Part shown: one piece after another, positions 41,101-46,066 of the stretch
Numbering within the stretch: the stretch's first letter is position 1
How the letters are laid out: each line of letters starts with the position of its first letter
From: Blastobasis lacticolella
Lineage: Eukaryota; Arthropoda; Insecta; Lepidoptera; Blastobasidae
Direction: 5' to 3'
NCBI GenBank assembly: GCA_905147135.1
Contig: LR990045.1
Coordinates: 15,910,173 to 15,974,172, forward strand
Length of the DNA stretch: 64,000 nucleotides
The notes under the pieces: model-generated
What the model saw: only the letters and a program-made list of their open reading frames with translations
Told to the model about the DNA's origin: nothing
The model's database searches: none
Position numbers and translations under genes: made by a program

Positions 41101-44094
41101 AGCCAATTTCAGCTTAATTATTTTAGTTATTTTTATTCGCTTTTTTAGCTTATTATTTAGCTCAGATATTATTATTATTATTAATTGAACTATGGCCAAA
41201 TTAGGCTTGCAAGATTTGACTCAAACATACAAACATTGCAAGTTAAATAAAAGCTTGTAAAAAGCCACCATCTTCGGCGACGCAGCCTTTGCCTTGGTAT
41301 CTATTTTTGCAAATGTTAGGCTGCGCGATGGCCGTGACTCTGCTCGCAATTTGACCGTGAAGGCTGTTTAGAAGAGTACATACTTACTTCATACAACTTC
41401 ACGCACATCGGCGCAAAGTCACCTTACGTGTCAGTTTTTGTTGAAGATTTCGTTTAGGTATATACTTAACAACAGATCATAAGTATCCATTCACTCACGA
41501 CTCGTTACATCATTTAACAGATGATGGTGATTTACTGGATGCCAACCACAATGTGTTACATAGGTAGTAGGTACTACAGCTGGCTAGCTCTGCGTGGTAC
41601 GTACACAAAAAACGGTTGAAACTACTATAATATAATAGCGTGCGAGCTGAAGTACATACCTACCGCGTATATGTGAGTTTACACAGCTATACCGCCATCA
41701 CCATGCATAACTGTGCACCATGGCATAGCGAGGCTGTAAGCCTTGAATAATGGTTGAAAAATATAAACTAGCTAGGGATGTTGGTACAAAAAACAATAAG
41801 TTATACTTAGATGCTTATTAGACAGTAGTTATCTAAGGCCAGATTACCAACTAATTATACACGGTTGGTGATCCACTCTAATATCGGTTTAATGACAGTC
41901 GTGTAACCACTATCATTTCAGCAAATAGGCTTCGTGCGGGGACGAGATTAGTCATGTTGTAAACGTTAATTTGTGTTTCGTGATCGGCTCGCTTGAAATA
42001 TATATACACTTAGAATAGGTAGAAGTAGAAGCACCATGTTGAGTATAGGACTATCAGGTAGTAAATTGTCCAATTAGAAAAGCTGTAAATAAATAACTAA
42101 CAGGTCAAAATACAATGTATGAGGAAACAGGAGGAAAGCTAGTACAATGTAATGTTTTAACTCGCACATATAAGTATAAAAGTGTTTGTTGTACTATGCT
42201 ATTGTAATCAGTATTCTCATATAGTTAGTTACCCATAGTTTAATGCAGGTAATGTACATTGCACGGTGCAAACCCTAGCGCTAAACCGCTCTTTAAAACT
42301 ACAGTAAGCCAAGAATCGATTCGAATGTGGCATGTTAGATTGATCTTAATACCATTATTAGATTTAAGACCCACACGATTAATGAGGCTTCATAGCGCTC
42401 AGCGTAGGGAATTCAATTTGCCGACTCTATACACTACACACTAACTACTTAGTAACCTCCTACGGCGTAGAACCTACGCAATTTAAACATCTAAGAAGGG
42501 GTGGCAAAAAGGCAAAACCCCCGAGTTTGGAACCAGATAACGTCTTGAACACTTTAACACTATCTTTTTCTATATTTCTGTCATTTGGTGCCGTGGGCTG
42601 GCCGGTAAAGTAGCATAGCTAGCACCGATTCCTTTGACTTACAAGTGTCATACAAGGCGATTAAGAGTCTGTCTGAGAGTCTAACCAGCTACATATGTAG
42701 ACCAGAAGAAAATAGGCTGGCAGTGTTTTCTGTTAAATATATTTTCGACACTGCAATCTCTAACTCGCCTATCAATCATGGAGATTTTCGCAACTCTCCA
42801 GTAATGTGGAGGAGGCTCAAGTCTGGACTGTTATGGGCTGGTGATGATCCTTTTTGGTGCTTGAAAGTTTATTATTTGGTTTTTAATTGAGAAAATTCAC
42901 CCTACGGGAAAGAGGCGTGATTTGAGAGGTATGTAAAATTCGCACTTACCTCTTATTATCTAAACTAGCGTTTATTCCCGTCGCAGGCGCAACGCGAGCT
43001 CCACGAGCTGATCAACGCGCGCGAGAAAGAGAAAGCGAGGGGCGAGGAGAACCTTCGCTTCTTCGCGGCCGTGTTCCGGCTGCCGGTGCTGAAGCCGCTG
43101 ATGCTCATCAACGCGTTCAACATGCTGCAGATCCTGTCCGGCAGCTACGTGGTCATCTTCTACGCGCTCGACATCGTGGAGAAGGTCGGCGGCTCTTGGA
43201 ATCCGCAGGTGCGTTTGGATAGTAACAGGTTTATGTCGAGAGAGCTAAAGATTTCTTGTTAGCATTCGATTTGCGTTCGAAATCGTCAAAGTATACGAGA
43301 CATATTGTTTGTTATGCTTCGTTGCGACAAAGCGTCAGTTACTAATCATTCCTACACTATATCGCTGCAAGAATTGACTGGCTTAACTAGAGCTCACAGT
43401 TTTAGTTAACTCAAAAACAACTGTACGAGTGTTCATGCGATTTTCGCTCATAGATAGATTGACGATAGATTGATACACGGGGAAGGCTGAGTTTTATGAG
43501 CCTTTTTGAAGAGTCCAATTTATCTGTACAATATTTCTACTTTGATTCTCTTTCCAGACGGTGGCGAACGCGAGCGCGTGCGTGCGTCTCGGCATCACGG
43601 TGGTGGCGTGCGTGCTGCTGCTGCGCATCACGCGCCGGCAACTCGTCATGCTGTCCGGGCTGGGTACTGCCGTCAGCACACTGGCACTCGCCTTCATCCT
43701 CACCCAGGGAAAGGGCGTCGGCGTCGCCCCGCCCGTACTCATCCTCTGCTACGTCGGCTTCAACACCTTAGGGTTCTTCCTCCTCCCGGGACTCATGATC
43801 GGCGAACTCCTCCCCACCAAAATCCGAGGCCTTTGCGGTGGATACATCTTCTGCCTCTTCAACGCAGTCCTCTTCGGCTTCACCAAACTCTACCCCATCA
43901 TGGAGAACAGCATCGGAATGGCGGGCATCTTCTGGCTGTTCGGCGCCTCGGCGCTGCTCGCAACAGTAGTCCTGTTCCTATTACTGCCGGAGACGAAAGA
44001 CAAATCGCTGTTGCAAATAGAACAGTATTACCAGAAACCGAACATCTTATGGCAGACGCGGAAGAAAATGATGACCGACAGTCAGACCGTGTGA
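6349..44094 (+). CDS. Tret1-like: Facilitated trehalose transporter Tret1-like sugar transporter (7 coding exons)
   Basis: A 12-helix major facilitator sugar transporter (SLC2/GLUT-like) that would move trehalose or another sugar across the plasma membrane by facilitated diffusion. Join 6349-6368, 22691-22874, 31120-31255, 36977-37185, 40145-40411, 42987-43208 and 43558-44094: 1575 nt, 524 residues, frame kept at every junction. Family signatures are present: GRRRT after the second helix (136-140), VYLGEISEPRLRG (184-196), PESPTW (244-249), GELLPTKIRG (428-437) and PETKDKSL (490-497). Residues 1-68 form a soluble, charged N-terminus before helix 1, which starts in exon 3. The usual glycine of PETKG is aspartate here. 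The introns hold most repeats of the window. The family is secure; the substrate is inferred, since insects have many paralogues. The first exon is the least certain part. Confidence 0.88.
8243..8531 (+). mobile_element. SINE-A copy, tRNA head mostly missing
   Basis: It matches the full copy at 19234-19594 from GGCCATGTACCAATG onward: CTAACCGATGCTCTTACGG, then TCTGGTCAGGTTCC, then CCCGGGCCCTCG and GAGAGCACAACC. The tRNA-like head with its box B is lost. It lies in transporter intron 1. Confidence 0.8.
8907..9070 (-). mobile_element. Short Helitron-like element with TC/CTAG ends
   Basis: On the minus strand it begins TCACTACTTAACG and ends CTAG after a GC-rich stem-loop (CCCGTGCGAAGCCGGGG), inserted between A and T. 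These are the terminal features of short non-autonomous lepidopteran Helitrons. No coding capacity. Related copies are at 18331-18442, 26590-26762 and 39883-40044. Confidence 0.65.
9258..9487 (-). mobile_element. SINE-C copy (tRNA-like box B, TGTCCAAGCATA-type tail)
   Basis: On the minus strand the head has GAGGTCCCGGGTTCGATTCC and GGCCGGGCAGAA; the tail has GATGGCGCTGTGTGAATT followed by AT-rich repeats. The same family is at 22385-22625 and 36722-36830, and an interrupted copy at 16752-17030. Confidence 0.7.
10405..10501 (+). mobile_element. RTE-type LINE 3'-end fragment
   Basis: Carries CCGAAGACCGGGCGAAGTGG, then GGAAAGCGGACCCTGGCAGA and GGCGCTAGGACGATGATGAT, matching the extreme 3' end of the RTE copy at 52957-53035. 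It is a 5'-truncated insertion of about 95 bp. Confidence 0.7.
10560..10850 (-). mobile_element. Degenerate RTE-type LINE 3' remnant
   Basis: On the minus strand the order of recognisable pieces follows the RTE 3' end: GCGTAAGGC-like start, a GAGAC stretch, GATATCGCAGAGTC, GTCGTAAGCC-like and GAAGACCGAGCGAAG. Many substitutions and small indels indicate an old copy. Confidence 0.5.
10860..12020. other. Intron 1 segment with no gene or repeat recognised
   Basis: Small open frames at 11200-11467 and 11512-11781 show no domain. One plus-strand frame near 11335-11445 reads cysteine-rich (KLCVRCSEKVSCCKEYVF) but lacks a start or a good acceptor. I treat the stretch as non-coding. Confidence 0.4.
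12029..12076. repeat. Fold-back: 22-bp arms, one mismatch, 4-nt loop
   Basis: Left arm 12029-12050 (AATAAGTCACACAATAGTTT and two more bases) is the reverse complement of 12055-12076 except one base; the loop is TAGA. No repeat family is recognised around it. Confidence 0.85.
12679..12839. mobile_element. MITE with AAGGCGCTGTCC terminal inverted repeats
   Basis: The ends AAGGCGCTGTCCTAATTG (left) and CAATAAGGACAGCGCCTT (right) are near-perfect inverted copies extending about 25 bp. Inside, CCACAAAACCGCC occurs twice (about 12748 and 12803). No coding capacity; superfamily not assigned. Confidence 0.65.
13440..13690 (+). mobile_element. RTE-like LINE 3'-end remnant with GATGATGATG tail
   Basis: Ends in GGAGATCTCTGGGACGGCCT, then ATGCCCAGCAGTGGGCGTC, then GATGATGATGATGATG, a typical 3' terminus of lepidopteran RTE elements. 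The upstream part (GCCACGCTTAGGTGGCAGTG) fits the decayed C-terminal coding region. The 125-codon minus-strand open frame across it is a by-product. Confidence 0.55.
14098..16535 (-). mobile_element. CR1/Jockey-superfamily non-LTR retrotransposon, 5'-truncated
   Basis: A minus-strand insertion that ends in a 32-nt poly(A), seen as 32 T at 14098-14129, only about 32 nt after the RT frame stops. The 5' end is lost inside the endonuclease domain, near 16535. A 170-bp fragment of the same 3' end lies at 21705-21872. I found no convincing target duplication. The element sits antisense in transporter intron 1. Confidence 0.85.
14162..16523 (-). pseudogene. Endonuclease-reverse transcriptase ORF2 of non-LTR element, one in-frame stop
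   Basis: The minus-strand frame reads from the C-terminal endonuclease block (DSHTANCLDLLLTTDP, then PLGTSDHCLVK) through a linker to a 640-codon RT domain starting at 16084. RT blocks are clear: NKASGPDGIPAIVL, VQPVPKKGSRADPSNYRPIS, DHQYGFRRGRSTGDL, SLDISKAFDRVWH, GVPQGSVLSATLF and the catalytic YADDSTV. A C-terminal region about 250 residues long follows. The endonuclease part and the RT part are in the same frame and separated by a single TAG at 16103-16105, so the copy is young but dead, and it also lacks its 5' half. Clade assignment (Daphne/CR1-like rather than true Jockey) is from motif recognition only. Confidence 0.85.
16559..16615 (-). repeat. SINE-D 5'-end fragment
   Basis: Contains GGTGCTAT, then ATTCTACTCTGCCGGACACC and ACACG, matching the 5' end of SINE-D at about 20098-20133, with a small insertion. 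Confidence 0.5.
16752..17030 (-). mobile_element. SINE-C copy, interrupted
   Basis: Begins with the SINE-C tail (AATATGCTTGGACAATTCAC, then AGCGCC) and ends near CCACTGAACCACTCAGG, the other end of the family. The middle contains a fold-back with 13-bp perfect arms, GGTATTAAAACAC at 16894-16906 and its reverse complement at 16942-16954. Confidence 0.5.
17212..17262 (+). repeat. 51-bp direct repeat, left copy
   Basis: ATAGACGATCTGGCGATGGA and the following 31 bases recur at 17873-17923 with 3 differences. The two copies bracket the fold-back element at 17478-17845. Confidence 0.8.
17478..17845. mobile_element. MITE with long (about 120-bp) terminal inverted repeats
   Basis: Left arm motifs AAAACCGCAAAT, TTAGGTTAA, GCGGTAGTT-like, ATTCCCATAGGGG and GAGCAGTAATG are mirrored in reverse complement on the right (CATCACTGCTCC, CCATGGGAAG, AACTACCGCTC, TTAACCTAAAA, ATTTGCGGTTTTT). 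The centre is about 150 bp. No coding capacity. Superfamily not assigned; exact ends uncertain. Confidence 0.65.
17873..17923 (+). repeat. 51-bp direct repeat, right copy
   Basis: Partner of 17212-17262 (GATCTGGCGATGGAAGCAGG core). Confidence 0.8.
18331..18442 (-). mobile_element. Helitron-like element, 3' part missing
   Basis: Matches the 8907-9070 element from AAAACCGCAT through CGAACAGACAGACAGACGCG to TGTAGTGA followed by T. The CTAG end and its stem-loop are absent. Confidence 0.55.
18727..18768. repeat. Perfect fold-back: 17-bp arms, 8-nt loop
   Basis: TGGTACTTTCCATTCAT (18727-18743) is exactly reverse-complemented at 18752-18768. Confidence 0.9.
19234..19594 (+). mobile_element. SINE-A, full length with 14-bp target duplication
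   Basis: This is the reference copy. A tRNA-like head (GGCGGCCGAGCGGTTAGAG as box A, GGTTCGAATCC as box B), a body with CTAACCGATGCTCTTACGG, and the GC-rich tail CCCGGGCCCTCGTGCGCGAG precede a T-run. It is flanked by the perfect 14-mer ATCTTTACATGGTA at 19220-19233 and 19595-19608. The head resembles a tRNA but cannot be a functional tRNA gene because the acceptor and anticodon stems do not close and the body continues for 290 bp. Confidence 0.9.
19870..20135 (-). mobile_element. SINE-D copy
   Basis: On the minus strand it starts GGCCGTGTGGTGTCCGGCAC, passes GTCGTACAAGGCGACTAATG, and ends GCAGTGGACTGTTATGGGCT. The ending resembles RTE 3' tails. Other copies: 30840-31067, 37711-37775, 58391-58521 with 59541-59680, and a fragment at 16559-16615. 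Confidence 0.7.
20140..21515. other. Intron 1 segment with no gene or repeat recognised
   Basis: AT-rich; the small open frames at 20293-20487 and 20842-21081 show no domain. Confidence 0.45.
21520..21645 (-). mobile_element. SINE-B copy, degenerate
   Basis: The pattern of a T-run, then GGCAAACGAGCAATCAGGTC, ACC, AAGAGCTATGACAG and CATCTGCAACACCGG follows SINE-B in minus orientation, compared with 31348-31680. Confidence 0.5.
21705..21872 (-). mobile_element. 3'-end fragment of the 14.1-16.5 kb non-LTR family
   Basis: About 165 bp matching 14135-14290 closely (GCATTTGACCGCCATCTCAC, then GATGCGGCCGAAGAT, then CTTGGAAC). A heavily 5'-truncated insertion of the same LINE family in the same intron. 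Confidence 0.85.
22083..22195. repeat. Dispersed repeat shared with 26790-26865
   Basis: GGCTTTGTCACGCGAGAC, then GTGTCTCGCTTACT and GATATCTAGAGTTATCTCG recur at 26790-26865 in slightly different form. Family unknown. Confidence 0.5.
22385..22625 (+). mobile_element. SINE-C copy directly upstream of transporter exon 2
   Basis: Head with GAGGTCCCGGGTTCGGTTCC and GGCCGGGCAGAA, body with TTTAATTTCTGTTACGG, tail GATGGCGCTGTGTGAATTGT, then AGCATA and TTATT repeats. It ends about 65 bp before the exon 2 acceptor. Confidence 0.75.
22691..22874 (+). CDS. Tret1-like: Transporter coding exon 2 (N-terminal cytoplasmic region)
   Basis: Follows TTGTTCGCAG and ends at CAG with donor GTAGGT. It encodes residues 8-68, a soluble charged segment (RKQEEYEALQSFLRSISS) with no membrane helix. 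Base composition is clearly GC-richer than the flanks. A SINE-C copy ends about 65 bp upstream and a SINE-A copy starts about 46 bp downstream. Confidence 0.85.
22921..23085 (-). mobile_element. SINE-A copy with internal deletion
   Basis: Tail (GGCGTTAATGTCCCGGTTAT) joined near the middle to TGCTTCCAGGGGAACCTGAC and the body end CGATGTTTTCCCTCACCG. It starts 46 bp after exon 2. Confidence 0.75.
23716..23872 (-). mobile_element. SINE-A copy, 5'-truncated
   Basis: Minus-strand SINE-A tail and body: AATGTCCCGGTTGTGCTCTC, then GAGCACGGGGTCTGC, then CTGCTACCAGGGGAGCCTGA. Confidence 0.8.
24671..24775. repeat. CCGGCCTAGTGCGAGTCC repeat end with SINE-A fragment
   Basis: AAAACCGGCCTAGTGCGAGT is the end of a common lepidopteran dispersed repeat. 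It is broken at about 24712 by a short SINE-A body fragment (minus, ACACATTCAGTTGCCTG, then CATCACGATGTTTTCCCTC). An opposite end of the same type of repeat lies near 32250. Confidence 0.5.
24780..25732. other. Intron 2 segment with no gene recognised
   Basis: Probably the interior of an old dispersed repeat (it follows the CCGGCC-type end) but no second copy is present in the window to define it. Confidence 0.35.
25733..25788 (+). repeat. Copy of the 4350-4402 repeat tail
   Basis: ACGATTGAAC, then GATATTTAATGTCCTAATCA and ATAAAGAAATTTCGAGTTTG match the 4.35 kb copy over about 52 bp. Confidence 0.7.
26161..26270 (+). repeat. Three-unit minisatellite, period 37-39 bp
   Basis: Units start at 26161, 26200 and 26237. 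Each begins GCGCGTTGATGTCTTTT or GCTCATTGATGTCTTTT and continues with a GGCGGTTTT or GGCAGTTTT motif. The units differ by substitutions and small indels. Confidence 0.8.
26590..26762 (-). mobile_element. Helitron-like element, degenerate
   Basis: CTAGCTCGCGCGCTGCGACT at the CTAG end, then CCGCTTTAAAATCCGTTGCG and GGGAAGCGACTTTGTATTAA near the other end. The TGA/T terminus is eroded. Confidence 0.55.
26790..26865. repeat. Dispersed repeat shared with 22083-22195
   Basis: GACTTTGTCACGCGATATA, then GCGTCTCGCTTACTCCAATA and GAAAGAGATAGCTAC. Confidence 0.5.
27030..27130 (-). mobile_element. SINE-B fragment
   Basis: GGCGCTCGTCTGATGGGAAG, then TGATGACCGTTCTCC and GACATCTGCGGTCTACACGG follow the SINE-B body in minus orientation, with substitutions. 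Confidence 0.4.
27455..27565. repeat. CpG-dense block of CGACGTCG/ACGATG words
   Basis: About 110 bp packed with CGACG, CGTCG and palindromes such as CGACGTCG, in otherwise AT-rich intron 2. Words recur in both orientations (GCATCGTGAAACGACG, GCATCGTAGTACGAC), giving local dyad symmetry. Origin unknown. Confidence 0.6.
27960..28100 (+). mobile_element. SINE-B copy
   Basis: Plus orientation: ACCGCATTGGCGACCCTCCT, then GGATCATCCACCATCAGGTG, then TTTGCCTGCATCTTTTTTAA. The 68-codon open frame through it is incidental. Confidence 0.6.
28592..28949 (+). mobile_element. SINE-A, near full length with 14-bp target duplication
   Basis: A tRNA-like head with box B GGTTTCGAACCCC and the SINE-A body and tail, missing part of the CCCGGGCCC tail. 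It is flanked by GAGTTCCAATTATA at 28578-28591 and 28950-28963, a perfect duplication. Confidence 0.88.
28964..29700. other. Intron 2 segment with no gene recognised
   Basis: AT-rich, with TACCTAC-type motifs near 29315-29375. No repeat family or coding segment was recognised. Confidence 0.45.
29704..29926. mobile_element. MITE with about 60-bp inverted ends; second copy at 32922-33028
   Basis: The left end GGGTCCTATTTTTGAATCAC, then CGGTTTTCAATTTTGATTTT is mirrored on the right by AAAATCAATATTGAAAACCG, then GAGCGACTCACAAATACAGC. AT-rich centre, no coding. The open frames at 29580-29895 run through it by chance. Confidence 0.65.
30840..31067 (-). mobile_element. SINE-D copy ending 52 bp before transporter exon 3
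   Basis: Minus-strand head GGCCGTGTGGTGTCCGGCAG, then GTCGTACAAGGCGACTAATG. The 3' part near CAGTGGACTGGAATGCGG is diverged. Confidence 0.7.
31120..31255 (+). CDS. Tret1-like: Transporter coding exon 3 (helix 1)
   Basis: Acceptor GTCCGGCAG, donor GTGAGT. It encodes residues 69-113 with the first membrane segment (CLITCAVLILAAGAGHPIGF) and the start of the first extracellular loop, ending in EMGSWI. It closes with one base of a split codon that pairs with exon 4. Confidence 0.92.
31348..31680 (-). mobile_element. SINE-B, longest copy
   Basis: Begins with a T-run, then GGCAATCAGGCAAGCGGGCC, ACCTGATGGGAAGTAGTCAC, CCAATGCGTTGCCCACCTC and a distal part ending GTACTTCCCCAGTCGGGCGG. It lies 92 bp after exon 3. 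The open frame at 31372-31575 is incidental. Confidence 0.75.
31737..32259. repeat. Dispersed repeat of the GGGTTCCGTA ... GGCCGG type
   Basis: Starts TTTAGGGTTCCGTAGGAAAC and GTCTGTCCGTCCACGGCTTA. It ends near GGAACCCTACACTGCACATG and CTTGGCCGGATTTT, which are the known two ends of a common lepidopteran dispersed repeat. No coding frame. Confidence 0.5.
32335..32445 (+). mobile_element. SINE-B fragment
   Basis: GGCAACGCGTGGGTGCTGCC, then GCGGTGACTGCGTACCATCA and GGCGGGCC, ending with TATAAAAAAAC. Confidence 0.5.
32922..33028. mobile_element. Second, shorter copy of the 29704 MITE family
   Basis: GGTTTTCAATGTTGATTTTC, then GGCATGAAAAATAC, and at the right AAAACCATTCAAGTCGAGGC match the 29.7 kb element. 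The outer ends are eroded. Confidence 0.6.
33471..33727 (+). mobile_element. Helitron-like repeat ending in GCGGACGAAGTCGCGGGC
   Basis: CACGCAAAAACCACTGAACG near the left, and a terminal stem-loop CGCGGACGAAGTCGCGGGCA followed by AAAAGTTAG (CTAG in intact copies). This type is common in moth genomes; ends partly eroded. Confidence 0.5.
33868..34130 (+). mobile_element. RTE-type LINE 3' fragment, internally deleted
   Basis: GCCAGCGCTGACGAAACACG, then GGTGGATGTGCGGAGTTACG and GGTCACGTGTTGCGTAAGCC match 52634-53030. A deletion joins GAAATAGGTG directly to CCGAAGAC and the terminal GGATAAGCGCTAGGACGACG. Confidence 0.8.
34310..34540 (+). mobile_element. Second RTE-type LINE 3' fragment in tandem, same strand
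   Basis: AAATGAAAATGCTGCTGTGA, then GAGTACGTAACGAGTACATC, then GACCGGGCGAAGTGGAGGAA and GGAAAGCGGACCCTGGCA match the same 3' region as the copy 180 bp upstream, with different deletions, so it is a separate insertion or a diverged duplication. Confidence 0.75.
34545..35910. other. Intron 3 segment with no gene recognised
   Basis: AT-rich. No repeat family, coding exon or RNA gene was recognised; the open frame at 35719-35937 has no domain. Confidence 0.45.
35917..36309. mobile_element. 393-bp MITE with about 160-bp terminal inverted repeats
   Basis: The element starts ATGTCGCAGCC and ends GGCTGCGACAT. The arms match in reverse complement over about 160 bp: ATGGTTAAATTAGCCGGTTA, then AACGGCTAGCT, then CGATATTGCCTCGAGTTTAC. 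The single-copy centre is short. It could fold into a long hairpin in intron 3 RNA. Target duplication not identified. Confidence 0.8.
36722..36830 (+). mobile_element. SINE-C fragment upstream of transporter exon 4
   Basis: CCACGCAGGAGGTCCCGGGT, then AGTCGGGCAGAAATTGAATG and GTCTGGGTGTTCTATG match the first half of SINE-C. It ends about 145 bp before exon 4. Confidence 0.6.
36977..37185 (+). CDS. Tret1-like: Transporter coding exon 4 (helices 2-4)
   Basis: Acceptor TTGTCCGCAG, donor GTAGCT. It encodes residues 114-183, including PLGSMMSGPVMEAIGRRRT, the conserved loop between helices 2 and 3 of sugar transporters, and the hydrophobic run ending in FAVGIMAAPSQ that continues into exon 5. Confidence 0.93.
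37711..37775 (+). mobile_element. SINE-D 3'-end fragment
   Basis: TTTCGTGGGAGAGGCCCTAA, then CCTGCAGCGGACTGTTATGG and GCTGTGACGATGATGA give the 3' end of SINE-D in plus orientation. Confidence 0.65.
37780..38773. other. Intron 4 segment with no gene recognised
   Basis: AT-rich DNA without recognised repeats or coding segments. Confidence 0.45.
38774..38970. mobile_element. MITE, copy of the 46980-47222 family
   Basis: AAAAAGTGTAGTTCGGCGTG, then ACGGCGCTGCTTAGACAG, TTACTCGGAAATATGTC, GAAAAGATA and the closing GTGTCTAATTACGCCAACGC align with the reverse complement of 46980-47222 along the whole length. Confidence 0.65.
38975..39880. other. Intron 4 segment with no gene recognised
   Basis: AT-rich, no recognised feature apart from a T-run near 38968-38978. 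Confidence 0.4.
39883..40044 (-). mobile_element. Helitron-like element, both ends present
   Basis: CTAGCCCACCGCCACTTCG at one end and TGTAGTGA followed by T at the other, with CGAACAGTGAGACAGACAGA inside. Same family and length (162 bp) as 8907-9070. It ends 100 bp before exon 5. Confidence 0.65.
40145..40411 (+). CDS. Tret1-like: Transporter coding exon 5 (helices 5-6, PESP motif)
   Basis: Acceptor CCATTGCAG, donor GTAAGT. It encodes residues 184-272: VYLGEISEPRLRG, two membrane helices, then FAPESPTWLARRGR at the start of the central cytoplasmic loop. A Helitron-like copy ends 100 bp upstream. Confidence 0.95.
40412..42986. other. Transporter intron 5 with no feature recognised
   Basis: 2.6 kb of AT-rich sequence with several GGTAGGTA-type motifs. 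Short open frames at 42259-42444 and 42645-42890 have no domain. A SINE-D-like GGACTGTTATGGGCTGG word at about 42826 may be a fragment. Confidence 0.5.
42987..43208 (+). CDS. Tret1-like: Transporter coding exon 6 (central loop and helix 7)
   Basis: Acceptor CCGTCGCAG, donor GTGCGT. It encodes residues 273-346: the charged central loop (ELINAREKEKARGEENLRF), then helix 7 with FNMLQILSGSYVVIFYALDI, which corresponds to the sugar-contacting QxxSG-type region of the family. Confidence 0.94.
43558..44094 (+). CDS. Tret1-like: Transporter coding exon 7 (helices 8-12 and C-terminus)
   Basis: Acceptor CTTTCCAG at 43550-43557, stop TGA at 44092-44094. It encodes residues 347-524 with helices 8-12, GELLPTKIRGLCGG, LPETKDKSL and a polar C-terminal tail. 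A longer open frame overlapping it in another register (about 43506-44162) is arginine/proline-rich and is a by-product of the GC-rich coding sequence. Confidence 0.95.
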   Translation, partial: TVANASACVRLGITVVACVLLLRITRRQLVMLSGLGTAVSTLALAFILTQGKGVGVAPPVLILCYVGFNTLGFFLLPGLMIGELLPTKIRGLCGGYIFCLFNAVLFGFTKLYPIMENSIGMAGIFWLFGASALLATVVLFLLLPETKDKSLLQIEQYYQKPNILWQTRKKMMTDSQTV

Positions 44095-44131
44095 AGAACG
44101 CTATAAAAGAGTATTGGAATAGGACTGTACC

Positions 44132-44137
44132 AATAAA
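44132..44137 (+). terminator. Candidate poly(A) signal of the transporter (AATAAA)
   Basis: AATAAA 38 nt after the stop codon. A second one at 44873-44878, followed by GT-containing sequence, would give a 0.8 kb 3' UTR. Both are possible. Confidence 0.4.
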
Positions 44138-44872
44138 GTACTTAAGAAAAAATGAGAAATGAAAGCACCAAATTAGATAGGTACCTACCTACGTGCAATG
44201 TCACTGATACAATTTCAGGCAGGTTTTAAAAAATATTATGTGCACTTTTTATAACATTCCATCATAATGATAGTATTGTTATATCATTATTATAAAAACT
44301 TGGTTATGAAAGACATTGGCGTAGGTATTTCACGCTTTAATGGTACGCTGTATATTCAAGGGAAAGATACACATTCACTAGCCATAGGTATAGTCACCAT
44401 AATGAATTTCAAAAAATAGTTTCGGAAAAACCTTGCAGACGGGTATGCTGCGACATAAAACTCTTTATCATAGCTGTGTTAGACGCAGGGGCGGGGCATT
44501 AGACGCCGCCATTCAATATATTATTCATACAAAGCAAACAAAGCCGCTGCGTTAGGCCCCTTGGGCGGTTCAAAACTCCCACACCAGAGGTTGATGTCTC
44601 ACACGATTAATAAATGAATACATGGTGCGTGTGTGACGCCCGTGATCGACGGCTAGTGGATGCGTAGGTATTGCGTACCTTTACTTAGGCGTAAAAAATC
44701 CAATTCTCAGTACACCTAGCTAATACAATCATGGAATCAAACGACAATAATAGAAATTCGATTGTGTAAAGTACTCTCTTTGAAATATATTTCCAATGTT
44801 ATAATTCCGTAAAAATAAGCCATGATGTTAGCATATTGAGACTTGGGTTTTGCACTGTTATTGTAGTATCTC

Positions 44873-44878
44873 AATAAA
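44873..44878 (+). terminator. Alternative distal poly(A) signal of the transporter (AATAAA)
   Basis: AATAAA within CTCAATAAAAGCTGTG, about 780 nt after the stop codon. The DNA between the two signals holds no repeat I recognise. Confidence 0.35.
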
Positions 44879-45851
44879 AGCTGTGATCTAATATCCGTTT
44901 TCGTAATAACAACAAAAAATATCCCTACTTCTGTAAATTTAAAAAGATAAATACCTATATTTGTTACGAATTTATATTAATATTATGTATACACTTTAGG
45001 TATCAAGCAAGGGACAAATTGCCTTTTAAAACCAGAATGTGCATGTATTCAGAAAAATATATTTAATAATGTGGATAATATGTAAAATAAAAAGCCATTG
45101 TATTTTAACGCCAACAAAATACGAGATTGTTACATGTCTGTGATCTTTTTGACCATAATGTACATAACTTAACCCTTTAACCGCCACGCTTAGAATCAGT
45201 TGGCGTGCCCTCAGCGCCACGCACAGTAAAACGAAAAATAAATACCTACAACAAATAGTGATGTTCAATAGTATATCGATATGGGTAATTCCCCTTCAAA
45301 CGCTTACAATTTCATCTAAATATCGTAACAGACAGTAGATAGAAAACGTTACTTTGTAATTTTATTTCTAATATTAGCAGGTATTTTGGTAACACAATGA
45401 AACAAAAAGCGTTTACAGATATTGAAAGATTTATTGATTTCCGCACAATAAAATTAGTCATGAAAAGAATTTTGTTATTCTTATTTTTCAATGCAGTCCT
45501 ATAGAGTATTCTTTATCTAAATGCAATAGTTAACAAACAACATTGGTCAGTTTTTAACAAACATGATTATACTTATTTCAACAATATTAATATCAGTTTA
45601 CCGAATCGAACCTTGACAGATTCTAATGATATTTAACTACAGATCACCTTCCAGAATACGTATTAATTCTTCAGCTGTAATCATGTTTAATCACATTAAT
45701 CGATAACACGAACATAATAATAACACGCATAAGCACAACACCAATGGAAAAATCCAGAAGGCGGCACTCGTTTATGACGTCAGAAGCGGTCGTCTTTTTC
45801 CGTCCGTGGCGCTGGGTGTACTAGCAACATTAGTTTCTAAACATGCAGACT

Positions 45852-46066
45852 AGGGATGGGAATTGTCGATTCAGTCACTGACATTTTTAAGCTTTATTTA
45901 TTATAAATAAAACAAAATAAACACATTTATTTATAGAAATAAATGTGTTTACTATAGAGTAACATTTGCTTTATTTGTTTTATAATAAATTAGTAAGTAT
46001 AAACAGAAATAATTTAATTTATGTGGATTTTTCTACCAGTAAATCATTGCTTATGTCCCATCCTTA
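45852..46066. mobile_element. Possible nested hAT-like MITE inside the piggyBac-like element
   Basis: TAGGGATGGGAA at the left and TCCCATCCTTA at the right are inverted, the same terminal word as the hAT-like element at 5226. The centre is AT-rich and self-complementary. It is flanked by direct copies of a TTTTTCCGTC plus TGGCGCTGG motif. No clean 8-bp duplication. Confidence 0.4.
45918..45951. repeat. Perfect fold-back: 15-bp arms, 4-nt loop
   Basis: TAAACACATTTATTT (45918-45932), loop ATAG, exact reverse complement at 45937-45951. It lies inside the piggyBac-like element. Confidence 0.9.

Noticed and set aside
43506..44162. 218-codon arginine/proline-rich open frame
   Set aside because: It overlaps transporter exon 7 in another register; the exon has family motifs and clean splice sites, the overlapping frame has none.
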